A DNA stretch of 64,000 nt from Mycolicibacterium sp. J2 (lineage in GTDB: Bacteria; Actinomycetota; Actinomycetes; Mycobacteriales; Mycobacteriaceae), in contig NZ_JAPFPY010000001.1 in assembly GCF_026240945.1 (NCBI RefSeq), positions 62,001 to 126,000 on the forward strand, read 5' to 3'. The notes beneath the pieces are model-generated. The model was not told where the DNA came from and did not search any database. It saw only the letters and a list, made by a program, of their open reading frames with translations. Each line of letters begins with the position of its first letter. Position 1 is the stretch's first letter. Positions 51,522 through 60,928 of the stretch are shown piece after piece. A program made the position numbers and the translations under genes.

Positions 51522-51537
51522 TCGAACACATGTTCGA
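51522..51537 (+). promoter_or_regulatory. LexA SOS box over the start of the HNH gene
   Basis: TCGAAC-ACAT-GTTCGA matches the mycobacterial SOS box TCGAAC-N4-GTTCGA exactly. It covers the ATG at 51530, and a -10-like TAGCAT (51517-51522) lies just upstream, so the message is probably leaderless and blocked by LexA. SOS boxes at 13E12 genes are known in M. tuberculosis. Confidence 0.8.
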
Positions 51538-53086
51538 CGAAGAAGCGGCGTCGCTGGTCAGCGATATCGCCGGCACGTGGCGGGAGGACGCGATGCGCGC
51601 CGCGCAACGCCTCGACCTGGTCGCCGACCTCGTCGACATCCGCACCATCCAGGCCGAGGACGACGATCCCGACCCGGGCTACATGATCATCACCGGGCTG
51701 CGCCGCGCCAGCGCGGACATCGGGGCCGCGCTCAATCTGGTGCCCGACCGGGCCAGTCAGATGGTCGCGCACGCCGTGGCACTGCGGGAACGGCTACCGC
51801 ACGTCCGCGCACTCCTGGCCGCGGGCAAGGCCGATTGGCCCACCGTGGAGCTCATCCTCACCCGCACCGAACAGGTCGCCGAGTCCGTGGTCCACACCGT
51901 CGACGCGTACCTCGCCGAGCGCCTCGGCACCTGGCAATGCTGGTCCCGGCGCCGGATCAGCAACGCCATCGACGCCGCCATCCGAACTCACGACCCGGAC
52001 GCCGTTCCGGAGCGCGAGCGCGCGCATAACCGTCGGTACGTCCGCATCACCGCCCTGCGCAACGGCACCGCCCGCATCGACGCCGTGGTGACCACCGAGA
52101 CCGCCATCGCGATGGACCAGGGTCTCGGCGACACGGCGGCCGCGGTCTGCTCACATGATCCCCGCACCACCGACCAGCGCCGGGCCGATGCGCTCGCCAC
52201 GCTGGCCACCGGTCAGCCGTTGGCGTGCCAGTGCGGCCGCGCCGACTGCCCGGCCGGCCCCGCGGTCGACGGTCCCGCCCGCATCGTCATCCACGTCCTG
52301 GCCGAAGCGCCCACCGTCACCGGCGACAACGACCGCCCGGCCTTCATCCCCGGGTACGGGCTGATCGACGCCGCCCAGCTGCGCGAGCTCGCCGGGCGCG
52401 CGGCGCTGCGCGCGCTGACCGAGCCGGTGGTCACCGCCACCGAAGCCCTGCGCTATCAGCCCGGCGCCGCCCTGGCCCGCTGGGTCCGTGCCCGGGATCT
52501 GACCTGCCGATTCCCCAACTGCGGTCGGCCGGCCGAAAGCTGCGATCTGGACCATACGATGCCGTTCAACCACGCCGATCCCGCCGCAGGCGGCCGCACC
52601 GTCGCAGCGAATCTGAAATGCCTGTGCCGCGAACATCATCGGCTGAAAACCTTCGACCCCGGCTGGCGCGACCGGCAGCTGCCCGACGGCACCGTCATCT
52701 GGACCGCACCCGGCGGTCGCAGCTACCGCACCACGCCGGGCGGCGCGGACCTGTTCGGGGTGTTCGGGCGGGCCGACTGCCGAGAACCGTCGCCGCCGCG
52801 CCGGCTTCCGTCCCGGGCAGCGCGCCGGGAGCGTGCCCGGGCCCGCAACCGCCGGCTGCGACCCGTCAACGAGGCCGGGCGGCGTTATGACTTCGCGCGT
52901 CGCCGCGAACTCCAGCGCATCGCCGACCGCAACCACATGCGGCGGTTGAAGCGAGTCTTCAAAGGCGACGCCCCGAGCACCAGCCCGTGGTGCACCTACG
53001 TCAACGACCCGATGGAACCCGAAGAGCTGCCCGCTGATTGGTCACCGCCGCCGCGGGTGTGCGATCCCGACGAGCCGCCGTTCTGA
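51530..53086 (+). CDS. HNH endonuclease-domain protein, 13E12 repeat family (DUF222)
   Basis: A 518-residue protein. Residues about 20-300 are the DUF222/13E12 region; residues 322-375 form a zinc-supported HNH domain with C326, C331, C338, the catalytic DH at 341-342 and CLCREHH at 364-370. The C-terminus is Arg-rich (RRERARARNRRLR) and ends in acidic/Pro residues. Function in vivo is unknown; DNA damage control is indicated by the SOS box. In M. tuberculosis a 13E12 gene (Rv0515) holds this place. Its last 91 bases overlap an antisense gene. Confidence 0.9.
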   Translation: MFDEEAASLVSDIAGTWREDAMRAAQRLDLVADLVDIRTIQAEDDDPDPGYMIITGLRRASADIGAALNLVPDRASQMVAHAVALRERLPHVRALLAAGKADWPTVELILTRTEQVAESVVHTVDAYLAERLGTWQCWSRRRISNAIDAAIRTHDPDAVPERERAHNRRYVRITALRNGTARIDAVVTTETAIAMDQGLGDTAAAVCSHDPRTTDQRRADALATLATGQPLACQCGRADCPAGPAVDGPARIVIHVLAEAPTVTGDNDRPAFIPGYGLIDAAQLRELAGRAALRALTEPVVTATEALRYQPGAALARWVRARDLTCRFPNCGRPAESCDLDHTMPFNHADPAAGGRTVAANLKCLCREHHRLKTFDPGWRDRQLPDGTVIWTAPGGRSYRTTPGGADLFGVFGRADCREPSPPRRLPSRAARRERARARNRRLRPVNEAGRRYDFARRRELQRIADRNHMRRLKRVFKGDAPSTSPWCTYVNDPMEPEELPADWSPPPRVCDPDEPPF

Positions 53087-53310
53087 AGGCGTATCCGCGC
53101 GATGCCCAACACCACGAGCACGCCCGCGGCGGTGGCGAGGATGAGCGCCAGCACGATCAACGGTGGGTAGTACACCACCGACGTGGTCGCCGGCTCACCC
53201 TCCAGGATGGGGTCCACCCGGGCGGTCTCGCTCGCGGCCTGCCAGCTCAGCACACAGCCCAGCGCCGCGACGGCGGCCAGCACGAGTTCGATGACGGCGC
53301 GACGATTCAC
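52996..53310 (-). CDS. Small two-helix membrane protein (Rv0514-like)
   Basis: A 104-residue protein with two membrane segments (about residues 5-22, AVIELVLAAVAALGCVLSW, and 48-70, YPPLIVLALILATAAGVLVV) and a Gly/Ser-rich tail. The GTG at 53310 overlaps the upstream gene stop (GTGA), which supports translation. The 3' 91 bases run antisense to the HNH gene. Position and size match the M. tuberculosis gene I recall at this place. Function unknown. Confidence 0.7.
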   Translation of the reverse strand: MNRRAVIELVLAAVAALGCVLSWQAASETARVDPILEGEPATTSVVYYPPLIVLALILATAAGVLVVLGIARIRLQNGGSSGSHTRGGGDQSAGSSSGSIGSLT

Positions 53311-53789
53311 GGCAAGGCCTCCCCGACCAGTCCCTCCAGCGCGGCGCGCAGCGTGCGATGCCGCCGCGCCCAGGCCTGACCCGATCGGTCATCGGTCAGC
53401 TCCAGGCCGATCCCGGTGCGGCCCCTGGGTACCCCGCTGAGCTCACCAAGCGCCCGGTAGGACTGCCATTTCGCGACCTCGGCGCCCTTCGCCTCGGGAA
53501 AGATCCGCACGATATCGGCGATGTCGATGGTTTCGGTGCCTTGCCGCAAGGTGCGCGGGGTCAGCTCGACGGAGGTGTGGATGCGGGCAGCCTTGATCTG
53601 GATCGCCAGAAACCCGGTCACCAGCACCAGGAATACCGCGGGCACGGCCAGCTGCACACCGGCGCCACCGGTCAGCTGAATGAGTGCCATCGCGACCGCC
53701 GAGGCCGGGCCGACCATCAACCACCACCAACTGGCGCCCGGCTCACGGAACAGCACATCGTCGGTGGCGGGCAGGTTGGGTTCGATCAC
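53307..53789 (-). CDS. DUF3093-like membrane protein (Rv0513-like)
   Basis: A 160-residue protein with two membrane helices near the N-terminus (WWWLMVGPASAVAMALIQL and LAVPAVFLVLVTGFLAIQI) followed by a small beta-rich soluble domain (IHTSVELTPRTLRQGTETID, in part). This layout fits DUF3093. GTG 53789 overlaps the preceding stop (GTGA). It belongs to the string of small membrane genes after hemB. Function unknown. Confidence 0.75.
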   Translation of the reverse strand: MIEPNLPATDDVLFREPGASWWWLMVGPASAVAMALIQLTGGAGVQLAVPAVFLVLVTGFLAIQIKAARIHTSVELTPRTLRQGTETIDIADIVRIFPEAKGAEVAKWQSYRALGELSGVPRGRTGIGLELTDDRSGQAWARRHRTLRAALEGLVGEALP

Positions 53790-54220
53790 GTCGCGTCCTC
53801 GAACCACGCCGCGGCCGCCGGCCGGGTGAACAGCGTCGCGCCGACCGCGACGGGTACCACCCCGATCAACGCGAGCAGTTCGAGGTTGTAGGGCGCGAAC
53901 AGCGCCAGCAGGAACACGACGAACACCACCCCACCGGCCAGGGCCGCCAAGGCGCGGCGGAACCGCTTGTCGCCGTTACGGGTGCGCCCGGCCAGAAAGC
54001 TGAGCCCAAGACCGGCCACGGCCAGCACCGCGCCGACGCCGCCGTGCATCATCAGGATGCGGTGCGCCTGCCCCTGGCCCAGCGAATCCGGGAACGCGCT
54101 CGCCGGAGTGGTCAGTGAGGTGCTCACACCGATCAGGCCACCGGCGAGCAGCAACACCGCACCCACCATCGTCAGCCAGAACGCAACAGTGATGATCCGA
54201 GGACGCGGTGCTGTGGACAT
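53786..54220 (-). CDS. Four-helix membrane protein, hypothetical
   Basis: A 144-residue protein with four hydrophobic segments, at about residues 10-30 (VAFWLTMVGAVLLLAGGLIG), 58-78 (VGAVLAVAGLGLSFLAG), 90-108 (LAALAGGVVFVVFLLALFA) and 112-130. There is a His/Met-containing loop, RILMMHGG. No named family is recognised. It lies 12 bases after the neighbouring membrane-protein gene and overlaps the next by 4 bases. Confidence 0.75.
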   Translation of the reverse strand: MSTAPRPRIITVAFWLTMVGAVLLLAGGLIGVSTSLTTPASAFPDSLGQGQAHRILMMHGGVGAVLAVAGLGLSFLAGRTRNGDKRFRRALAALAGGVVFVVFLLALFAPYNLELLALIGVVPVAVGATLFTRPAAAAWFEDAT

Positions 54221-54232
54221 GGTCGGGCCAGC

Positions 54233-54652
54233 CTAGCGGGTGAGGTACTCGTGGCTGTCCTGACGGTGCAGCAGGTACACGCCGCCCACGATCAGCACCG
54301 ATCCGACGATCGTGCACGCCGCATACGCGAGGGCGGCGACGGGCCCACGGTCCACGGTGAACAGGCTGGTCACCGAATACACCACCGCGGTCAGTCCGCC
54401 CGCCGTCAGCAGGGTGCGTGCCCACCGGTAACCGGCCCGCATCAGCACCGCAAACGTGACCACCAGCGCGGCGGCGATCACCAGGAACAGCCCCGTGAAT
54501 GCGTAGGCGACCGCCGGCAACGGTTTCGTCGGCGTCGTCACGGCATCGATGACATGCCCGATCATCATCAACGGCAGCGCCGTCATCCAGAGCCAAAAAC
54601 CAGTGTCGACGTCGTCCGGGCGACCGGCGGGCGTGTCGTCGGGTTCGGTCAC
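54233..54652 (-). CDS. Membrane protein downstream of hemB, hypothetical
   Basis: A 139-residue protein with an acidic N-terminus (VTEPDDTPAGRPDDVDTG) and four hydrophobic segments (for example LWMTALPLMMIGHVID and FTGLFLVIAAALVVTFAVL). GTG 54652 overlaps the hemB stop (GTGA), so it is coupled to the haem operon. Function unknown; it could be related to the adjacent four-helix protein. Confidence 0.75.
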   Translation of the reverse strand: MTEPDDTPAGRPDDVDTGFWLWMTALPLMMIGHVIDAVTTPTKPLPAVAYAFTGLFLVIAAALVVTFAVLMRAGYRWARTLLTAGGLTAVVYSVTSLFTVDRGPVAALAYAACTIVGSVLIVGGVYLLHRQDSHEYLTR

Positions 54653-55629
54653 GCCAGCCAGCCGGCGACGTCGGCCGCCCAGTAGGTGAGCACGATGTCC
54701 GCACCGGCGCGCCGGATCCCGGTCAGCGACTCGAGGGCCGAGGCCTGCAGGTCGATCCACCCGTTGGCGGCTGCGGCGCAGATCATCGAGTATTCGCCGG
54801 AGATCTGGTACGCGGCCACCGGCACCGGCGAGATGTCCGCGGCCGCGCGCACCACGTCCAGGTAGCTCATCGCCGGCTTGACCATCACCATGTCGGCGCC
54901 CTCGTCGATGTCGAGCTCGATCTCGTGCACGGCCTCGCGGGCATTGCCGGGGTCCTGCTGATAGGTACGACGGTCACCGACCAGGCTGGAGGACACCGCC
55001 TCGCGGAACGGTCCGTAGAAGGCGGAGGCGAACTTGGCCGCATAGGCCAGGATGGCGACGTCGCTGTGCCCGGCGGCATCCAGTCCGTCGCGGATGGCCG
55101 CCACCTGACCGTCCATCATGCCGCTGGGACCCACCACCTGGGCGCCCGAATGTGCTTGGGCGACAGCCAATTCCACGTAGCGGTCATTGGTGGCGTCGTT
55201 GTCCACCCGGCCGCGGGCGTCGACGATGCCACAGTGCCCGTGCGCGGTGAACTCGTCCAGACAAGTGTCGGCCATCAGCACGGTGGCATCACCGAGGTCG
55301 GCGGCCAGGTCCCGCAGCGCCACGTTCAGGATGCCCTCGGGGTCGACGCCGGCCGAGCCGGTCGCATCCTTGTCCTCGTCGCGCGGCACGCCGAACAGCA
55401 TCAATCCCCCCACCCCGGCGGCCACCGCGTCGGCGGCAGCACGGCGCAGCGAATCACGGGTGTGCTGGTACACGCCGGGCATCGAGGAGATCTCGCGCGG
55501 CTCGGCTATCCCGTCGGCGACGAACATCGGCAGCACCAGATGGCGGGGCTCCAACGACGTCTGGGCCACCAGCCGGCGCATGGCCGGTGTGGAACGCAAC
55601 CGACGGGGCCGGTGCCTCGGAAAAGACAC
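54649..55629 (-). CDS. hemB: Delta-aminolevulinic acid dehydratase (porphobilinogen synthase)
   Basis: Condenses two 5-aminolevulinate molecules to porphobilinogen. It has 326 residues. The two Schiff-base lysines are in AYAAKFASAFYGPF and VMVKPAMSYLD. A metal-binding region with two cysteines is visible in DTCLDEFTAHGHCG, suggesting a zinc-type site. RRLRSTPAMRRLVAQT is a typical start. It lies 14 bases after the hemD fusion gene in the haem operon. Confidence 0.95.
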   Translation of the reverse strand: MSFPRHRPRRLRSTPAMRRLVAQTSLEPRHLVLPMFVADGIAEPREISSMPGVYQHTRDSLRRAAADAVAAGVGGLMLFGVPRDEDKDATGSAGVDPEGILNVALRDLAADLGDATVLMADTCLDEFTAHGHCGIVDARGRVDNDATNDRYVELAVAQAHSGAQVVGPSGMMDGQVAAIRDGLDAAGHSDVAILAYAAKFASAFYGPFREAVSSSLVGDRRTYQQDPGNAREAVHEIELDIDEGADMVMVKPAMSYLDVVRAAADISPVPVAAYQISGEYSMICAAAANGWIDLQASALESLTGIRRAGADIVLTYWAADVAGWLA

Positions 55630-55643
55630 AGGAAGGACTCCGT

Positions 55644-57311
55644 CTATCTCCGGCGGCTCTTCTTGCGCGGCGGCGGCAGCGCACCCTCGGCGCGCAACCG
55701 GGCCGCATGCTCGGCCAGCGCCTCGACCAGCGGGCCGACGGCCGCCGTCTCGGGCTGCACGTCCACGCGCAGGCCGAATTCGGCCGCGGTCTCGGCGGTC
55801 TTGGGGCCGATGCAGGCCACGATGGTTCTGGCGTGCGGCTTGCCGGCGATACCCACCAGGTTGCGGACCGTGGAGCTGGAGGTGAAGCAGACCGCGTCGA
55901 AGCCGCCGGTCTTGATCATCTCGCGGGTGTGCGCCGGCGGCGGAGCCGCCCGCACCGTCCGGTAGGCGGTCACGTCCTCGATCTCCCAGCCGCGTTCGCG
56001 CAGACCCTCGGCCAGCGTCTCGGTGGCGATGTCGGCACGCGGCAGCAGCACCCGGTTCACCGGGTCGAAGATGTCGTCGTACTCCGGGAATTCGTCGAGC
56101 AGGCCCAGCGAGGACTGCTCACCGACGGGCACCAGTTCGGGGTTGATACCGAACGCGCGCACCCGGTCGGCGGTGGCCTGGCCGACGCAGGCGATCTTGA
56201 CGCCGGAGAAGGCCCGCGCGTCCAGACCGAACTCGTTGAACTTGTCCCACACCGCACGCACGGCGTTGGTGGAGGTGAAGACCACCCACTGGAACCGGCC
56301 GTCCACCAATCCCTTGACGGCCCTTTCCATCTGGGCCGGGCTGCGGGGCGGCTCGACGGCGATGGTGGGCACCTCGACCGGCAACGCGCCGTGACCGACC
56401 AGCTTCTCGCTCATCTCGCCGGCCTGGTCCTTGGTGCGCGGCACCAGCACGGTCCAGCCGTACAGCGCCCGGCTCTCCCACCAGTTCAGCTTCGCGCGGT
56501 TGGCGACGGTCTTGCCGATGGTGACCACCAGCGGCCCGGCCAGCGAGCCGGGGGTTCCCACCGGGATCTCGGCGGCCTGCTGAATTGTCTTGTCCCCCAA
56601 GCCCGCAAGCGTGGTTTCGGCCGAATGCTGCTGGCAGGTGGTGCCGTGCGCGGTGACCACCGCGGGCGTGCTGTCGGCCAGGCCGTACTCGATGAGCGTG
56701 CGCGCGGCGTCGGGCAGGTGCGAAGCCGTGGCGTGCAGGATCAGCGGACCCGGCGCGGCGGCCAGCGCCGCCCAGTCCACGTCACCGCGCACGTCGGCGA
56801 CGGTGTGCGACGACCCCAGCGGCAACCCCGCGTAGGTCGGCACCGCGGTGGTGTCCGGCAGTCCGGGCACGATCTCGAAATTCAGGTGGGTGCGGGCCAG
56901 CGTGTTCACCTCGGTGATCACCGAGTCCACCGACAGCGGGTCGCCGGCCACCAGCCGGACCACGTCGACACCGTGCCGGGCCTCGTTGGCCAGCGTCTTG
57001 GCGACCTCGGCGGCATCACCCAGCGCGGGCCGCACATCGGGGCCACCCGGGATGACGGGGGCCACCGCGTCGGCGGCACCGTCGGCAGGGGGCACCTCCT
57101 CGCGCTGCGGTCCCGACGGCGGCGGCAGCTCGGAGCCGACCAGCGCCAGCACCGCCTCGGGCACGTCCGGATCGGTGAACACCAGGGCGGCGTTGGTCAA
57201 CACCGTGCGCGCCCGGCTGGTCAGCAGCCCGGGGTCCCCGGGACCGGACCCCACGAACGTGATGCGGCCCGGCTTGGTCTTGCGGCCTCGGGTCCCTGCG
57301 TGCCCAGTCAT
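55644..57311 (-). CDS. hemD: HemD fusion: SUMT-like domain plus uroporphyrinogen-III synthase
   Basis: A 555-residue two-domain protein. Residues about 15-270 are a methyltransferase (SUMT/CobA-like) fold with GSGPGDP at 21-27; the usual second motif GDPFxFGRGGEE is changed to [13 protein letters not shown] near 123. Residues about 285-545 are uroporphyrinogen-III synthase ([46 protein letters not shown]). It makes uroporphyrinogen III, the branch point to haem, sirohaem and cobalamin. The first domain may be catalytically weak. It overlaps hemC by 4 bases. Confidence 0.93.
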   Translation of the reverse strand: MTGHAGTRGRKTKPGRITFVGSGPGDPGLLTSRARTVLTNAALVFTDPDVPEAVLALVGSELPPPSGPQREEVPPADGAADAVAPVIPGGPDVRPALGDAAEVAKTLANEARHGVDVVRLVAGDPLSVDSVITEVNTLARTHLNFEIVPGLPDTTAVPTYAGLPLGSSHTVADVRGDVDWAALAAAPGPLILHATASHLPDAARTLIEYGLADSTPAVVTAHGTTCQQHSAETTLAGLGDKTIQQAAEIPVGTPGSLAGPLVVTIGKTVANRAKLNWWESRALYGWTVLVPRTKDQAGEMSEKLVGHGALPVEVPTIAVEPPRSPAQMERAVKGLVDGRFQWVVFTSTNAVRAVWDKFNEFGLDARAFSGVKIACVGQATADRVRAFGINPELVPVGEQSSLGLLDEFPEYDDIFDPVNRVLLPRADIATETLAEGLRERGWEIEDVTAYRTVRAAPPPAHTREMIKTGGFDAVCFTSSSTVRNLVGIAGKPHARTIVACIGPKTAETAAEFGLRVDVQPETAAVGPLVEALAEHAARLRAEGALPPPRKKSRRR

Positions 57312-58243
57312 CTGTCACTCCGCTCAATTGCCAACACGTCGCGTGCACCCAGCTCGAACAGCTCCGCGGCCACCGAGAGCCCCAGCTCCCGGGCCCGATC
57401 GGGCGAACCGATACCGGACGCACGGATCACGTCGGATCCGTCCAGCGCCGCCACGCAGCCGCGCAGCGACAGCTCCTCGAAGACTCGGCCCTCCTCGTCG
57501 ATGGACTCGACCACTTCCGCGATCGCACCCACCGGCGCGGAACACCCCGCCTCCAGTTCGGCGAGCAGGGCCCGTTCGGCGGTGACCGCTGCGCGGGTGT
57601 CGGGGTCGTCCAACTCCGCCAGCACCGCGGCAAGGTCTGCGTCGCGTGCACGGCACTCCACCGCGAGCGCGCCCTGAGCCGGTGCCGGCAACATCTGCAC
57701 CGGTTCCAGGGACTCGGAGACATCACCGAGTCGTCCGATGCGAGCGAGCCCCGCCCGGGCGACGACGATGCCGTCGAGATCACCGCTACTTACCCTGTTC
57801 AACCTGGTGTCTAGGTTGCCTCGTAGGGGGCGGATTTCCAAACCGAGACCCAGTGCTCTAAGCTGCGCGGCCCGTCGCGGGCTCGACGTGCCGATCACCG
57901 AGCCGGGTGGCAACTCCCCCAGCACCATCCCGTCGCGGGCCACCAGGGCATCGCGCGGGTCTTCGCGTGGCGGGATCGCAGCGATCACGAAGCGCTCGTC
58001 GGGAGCCGTCGGCAAATCCTTATAGGAGTGCACCGCCATGTCGACCCGCCCGTCGTCGATGGCTTCGCGCAGCGCGGCGGTGAACACGCCCACCCCGATC
58101 TCGGCGATGGGTCCCTGGTTGCGGTCCCCCTCGGTGCTGATGACGACCAGTTCTGCGGGGTGCCCCGAGGCGATCAGGGCGTCGCGGACAACGCCCGCCT
58201 GAGTGGTCGCCAGCAGGCTGCCACGGGTGCCGATTCGGATCAC
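57308..58243 (-). CDS. hemC: Porphobilinogen deaminase (hydroxymethylbilane synthase)
   Basis: Polymerises four porphobilinogens to hydroxymethylbilane. It has 311 residues. The dipyrromethane cofactor cysteine is in [11 protein letters not shown] near residue 236. [29 protein letters not shown] and ATSSPRR-type segment [12 protein letters not shown] are diagnostic. It overlaps both hemA and the hemD fusion by 4 bases, so the operon is translationally coupled. Confidence 0.96.
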   Translation of the reverse strand: MIRIGTRGSLLATTQAGVVRDALIASGHPAELVVISTEGDRNQGPIAEIGVGVFTAALREAIDDGRVDMAVHSYKDLPTAPDERFVIAAIPPREDPRDALVARDGMVLGELPPGSVIGTSSPRRAAQLRALGLGLEIRPLRGNLDTRLNRVSSGDLDGIVVARAGLARIGRLGDVSESLEPVQMLPAPAQGALAVECRARDADLAAVLAELDDPDTRAAVTAERALLAELEAGCSAPVGAIAEVVESIDEEGRVFEELSLRGCVAALDGSDVIRASGIGSPDRARELGLSVAAELFELGARDVLAIERSDR

Positions 58244-59595
58244 TCGGGCGCGTCGATTTCGCTTGCGATCAGCGGCAATTCGCCGCCCGACACCGCGTCG
58301 ACGGCCTGCGGGTCGAGCTCGAACAACTCGCGAAGGGCTTCGGCGTAACTGTCACCGCCGGGTGCGCCCGCCAATTGCTTGACCCGCACCGTCGGCGCGT
58401 GCAGCAGCTTGTCGACGACACGGCGGACGGTACGCGCCACCTCGTCGCGGTGTGCGGCGTCCAGGCCGGGCAGCCGGTTGTCCAGCCGCAGCAATTCGGC
58501 CTCGACGACGTCGGCGGCGCGCTGCCGCAGGGCCGTCACGGTCGGGGTGACCTCGGCCATCCGCTGGCCGGCCAGGTATTGGGCAACCTCGTGGGCGACG
58601 ATGGCGCGGGCCGCCTCGGCGTCGGACGCCGCGCCCCTGGCCGCAGGCTCGCGTTGGATGCGGTCCATGTCGACGACGTGCACGCCGGGCAGGCCGGCGA
58701 CCGCCAGGTCGACGTCGCGGGGCATGCCGAGGTCGCAGATCACCAACGGCCGGGCGCCGGCACCCTCGAAGTCACGCCGCGCCAGCGCGTGGTGCACATC
58801 GGCCAGCGACACCACCGGGCGCACGGCGCCGGTGCTGCTCATCACGATGTCGGCGTCGGCCAGCACCGTGGAGATGTCGTCGAGCACATGGGCGTGCGCC
58901 GCCACCCCGAGTTCGGCGATATTGGCGGCCAGTCGGCGGGCCCGCGGCAGCGACCGGTTGACCACCTCGACGCGTTCCACCCCCGCTCGGACCAGATGCT
59001 TGGCCGCCAGGGCCCCCATCGAGCCGGCGCCGATCACCACGGCCGTGCGACCGGCCAGCGAGCCGACCCGCTTCTCGGCCATGTCCAGCGACACCGACAC
59101 CACCGAGGCGCCCGCGCTGTCAATCCCGGTTTCGGAGTGCACCCGCTTACCGACCGACAGGGCGCGCTGGGACAGTTCGTGCAGGGTGCGGCCGACGGTG
59201 TGGTTGGCCTCGGCGGCGGCGTAGGCGCGTCGCACCTGGCCCAGCACCTGCTGCTCGCCGAGCACCAGCGAGTCCAGACCACTGGTCACGGCGAACAGGT
59301 GCTCGACGGCCGCTTCGGCATAGCGCACGTAGGCGTACTTGGTGAGGTCCTGCAGACCCATCCCGGAATGCTCGGAGAGCACCTGACCGATCACCGAGAG
59401 GCCGCCGTGGAACGCCTCGACCACCGCATAGACCTCGACCCGGTTACAGGTGGACAGCACCATGGCCTCGGTGACCAGCGAGGATTGCAGCACCTGATCG
59501 ATGATCTTGGCCTGATCCGACTCGTCGGTGCTCAGCTGTTCGAGCACGGAGACCGGCGCACTGCGGTGCGATACCCCGAATAGCAGGACGCTCAC
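58240..59595 (-). CDS. hemA: Glutamyl-tRNA reductase
   Basis: Reduces glutamyl-tRNA to glutamate-1-semialdehyde, the first committed step of C5-pathway haem synthesis; HemL at 39644 performs the next step. It has 451 residues. [11 protein letters not shown] is the start motif, STCNRVEVY holds the catalytic cysteine, and [15 protein letters not shown] is the NADPH site. GTG 59595 is chosen from the conserved start. The promoter region upstream shows two direct repeats and a -35/-10 pair. Confidence 0.95.
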   Translation of the reverse strand: MSVLLFGVSHRSAPVSVLEQLSTDESDQAKIIDQVLQSSLVTEAMVLSTCNRVEVYAVVEAFHGGLSVIGQVLSEHSGMGLQDLTKYAYVRYAEAAVEHLFAVTSGLDSLVLGEQQVLGQVRRAYAAAEANHTVGRTLHELSQRALSVGKRVHSETGIDSAGASVVSVSLDMAEKRVGSLAGRTAVVIGAGSMGALAAKHLVRAGVERVEVVNRSLPRARRLAANIAELGVAAHAHVLDDISTVLADADIVMSSTGAVRPVVSLADVHHALARRDFEGAGARPLVICDLGMPRDVDLAVAGLPGVHVVDMDRIQREPAARGAASDAEAARAIVAHEVAQYLAGQRMAEVTPTVTALRQRAADVVEAELLRLDNRLPGLDAAHRDEVARTVRRVVDKLLHAPTVRVKQLAGAPGGDSYAEALRELFELDPQAVDAVSGGELPLIASEIDAPE

Positions 59596-59621
59596 GGCAT
59601 CATCACCTGGTCTTCTTCTCC

Positions 59622-59670
59622 CCGTCGCTTCGCTCGCCCAGGACGGTTTATCGCCGTCGCTTCGCTTGCC
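59622..59670 (-). repeat. Short interspersed motif, two copies in the hemA leader
   Basis: On the minus strand GGCGAGCGAAGCGACGG (59638-59622) and GGCAAGCGAAGCGACGG (59670-59654) differ at one base. A related copy, GGCGAGCGGAGCGACG, lies inside the glyoxalase gene at 18060-18075. Such GCGAGCGAAGCG elements are common between mycobacterial genes; their role is unknown. Confidence 0.5.
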
Positions 59671-59683
59671 CGGTCCGGCTCCC

Positions 59684-59713
59684 AAAGTAGCCGTTTACCA
59701 GCCGTGCTACCAA
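59684..59713 (-). promoter_or_regulatory. Candidate hem operon promoter
   Basis: On the minus strand TTGGTA (59713-59708) and TACTTT (59689-59684) are 18 bases apart, a fair sigma-A pair. It would give a leader of about 80 bases carrying the two GCGAGCGAAGCG copies. Immediately upstream are two ACCGGTTC direct repeats. Confidence 0.4.
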
Positions 59714-59722
59714 ATTTGCTGT

Positions 59723-59741
59723 ACCGGTTCAGCACCGGTTC
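59723..59741. repeat. ACCGGTTC direct repeats upstream of the hemA promoter
   Basis: ACCGGTTC occurs at 59723-59730 and 59734-59741, exactly 11 bases apart, ending 10 bases upstream of the -35 box. Helically phased repeats in this position fit an activator site, but the factor is unknown. Confidence 0.35.
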
Positions 59742-59750
59742 TCGGCTCGT

Positions 59751-60008
59751 TCAGGCCCGCGCGATATCGGCGCGCAACCGCTCCTCGTCGACCTCCCAGT
59801 AGCTGTGCTCGGCGCCGTCGAGCAGCACCACCGGCACCCGGTCACCGAACTCGGCCCGCAGCTGGGGGTCCCCTGCGGCGGCCGCCGCATCCACGTCGGT
59901 GCTCCGCAGGGCGAAGCCGAGTTCGTCGGCCAGCGCGGCCAGCGTCCGGGCCGCGCGTTCACAGATGCTGCACCCAGCCCGGGTGAGCAACACCACCTCA
60001 TGGTCCAC
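59751..60008 (-). CDS. Glutaredoxin-like protein (Rv0508-like)
   Basis: An 85-residue thioredoxin-fold protein. The active-site motif is CSIC (RAGCSICERA, near residues 13-16), and VPVVLLDG holds the cis-proline. It belongs to the glutaredoxin-like DUF836 group found before hemA in mycobacteria. GTG 60008 is the start. It lies 155 bases upstream of hemA on the same strand and may share control of haem synthesis and redox state. Confidence 0.85.
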   Translation of the reverse strand: MDHEVVLLTRAGCSICERAARTLAALADELGFALRSTDVDAAAAAGDPQLRAEFGDRVPVVLLDGAEHSYWEVDEERLRADIARA

Positions 60009-60047
60009 ACCACCAGTATCGGGGGTGCCGTGACTTAGGGTTGTGAG

Positions 60048-60914
60048 GTGTCCGAGTCCGGTGCCGCCGATATCGACGGGGTCGAAAGCGATGTGATCGC
60101 TGGCGAGGCCAGCGCCGAAGCGGCCACCACGCCGCCCCCACCGCCGCCGCCCGATCTGACCGCGGCCGCCTTCTTCGACGTCGACAACACCCTGGTGCAC
60201 GGCTCGTCGCTGGTGCACTTCGCGCGCGGGCTGGCCGCCCGCAAGTACTTCACCTACCGGGACATCCTCGGAATCATCTACGCCCAGGCCAAGTTCCAGT
60301 TCACCGGCAAGGAGAACAGCGACGACGTCGCCGCCGGGCGACGCAAGGCGCTGGCCTTCATCGAAGGGCGCTCCACCGCTGAGCTGGCGGAGCTGGGTGA
60401 GCAGATCTACGACGAGATCATCGCCGACAAGATCTGGCCGGGCACCCGGGCGCTGGCCCAGATGCACCTGGACGCCGGTCAGCAGGTGTGGTTGGTCACG
60501 GCGACCCCGTACGAGCTGGCGGCGACCATCGCCGAGCGGCTGGGACTGACCGGCGCGCTGGGCACCGTCGCCGAATCCGTCGACGGGGTGTTCACCGGCC
60601 GGTTGGTGGGCGACATCCTGCACGGCAGCGGCAAGGCGCACGCCGTCCGCGCGCTGGCCATCCGGGAGGGCCTCAACCTGCGTCGCTGCACGGCGTACTC
60701 GGACAGTTTCAACGACGTCCCGATGCTGTCGCTGGTGGGCACCGCGGTGGCGATCAACCCTGACGCCGCGCTGCGCGACGTTGCCAGGGAGCGTGGCTGG
60801 GAGATCCGTGACTTCCGGACCGCACGCAAGGCGGCCCGGATCGGGGTGCCATCGGCGCTGGCCCTGGGTGCGGCCGGCGGGGCGCTGGCCGCGGTTGCGT
60901 CCCGTCGCCGCTGA
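60048..60914 (+). CDS. HAD-IB phosphatase (SerB1-like)
   Basis: A 288-residue HAD-superfamily phosphatase. Residues 29-35 are a seven-proline run after an acidic Ala-rich leader. Motif I is FFDVDNTL (D44, D46), motif II VTATPYE, and motif [15 protein letters not shown]-terminal hydrophobic Ala/Gly tail may associate with the membrane. Homologues are annotated SerB1, but the true phosphoserine phosphatase of mycobacteria is SerB2, so the substrate is doubtful. GTG 60048 is the start. Confidence 0.85.
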   Translation: MSESGAADIDGVESDVIAGEASAEAATTPPPPPPPDLTAAAFFDVDNTLVHGSSLVHFARGLAARKYFTYRDILGIIYAQAKFQFTGKENSDDVAAGRRKALAFIEGRSTAELAELGEQIYDEIIADKIWPGTRALAQMHLDAGQQVWLVTATPYELAATIAERLGLTGALGTVAESVDGVFTGRLVGDILHGSGKAHAVRALAIREGLNLRRCTAYSDSFNDVPMLSLVGTAVAINPDAALRDVARERGWEIRDFRTARKAARIGVPSALALGAAGGALAAVASRRR

Positions 60915-60928
60915 TAGGCTCTCCCGCC

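Noticed and set aside
50450..51529. Upstream extension of the HNH protein frame
   Set aside because: It runs antisense through the MpaB gene; the SOS box, -10-like element and conserved N-terminus place the start at 51530.
55587..57677. 696-codon plus-strand frame opposite hemD and hemC
   Set aside because: Antisense to two diagnostic haem-synthesis proteins with a His/Gln/Gly-rich shadow composition.
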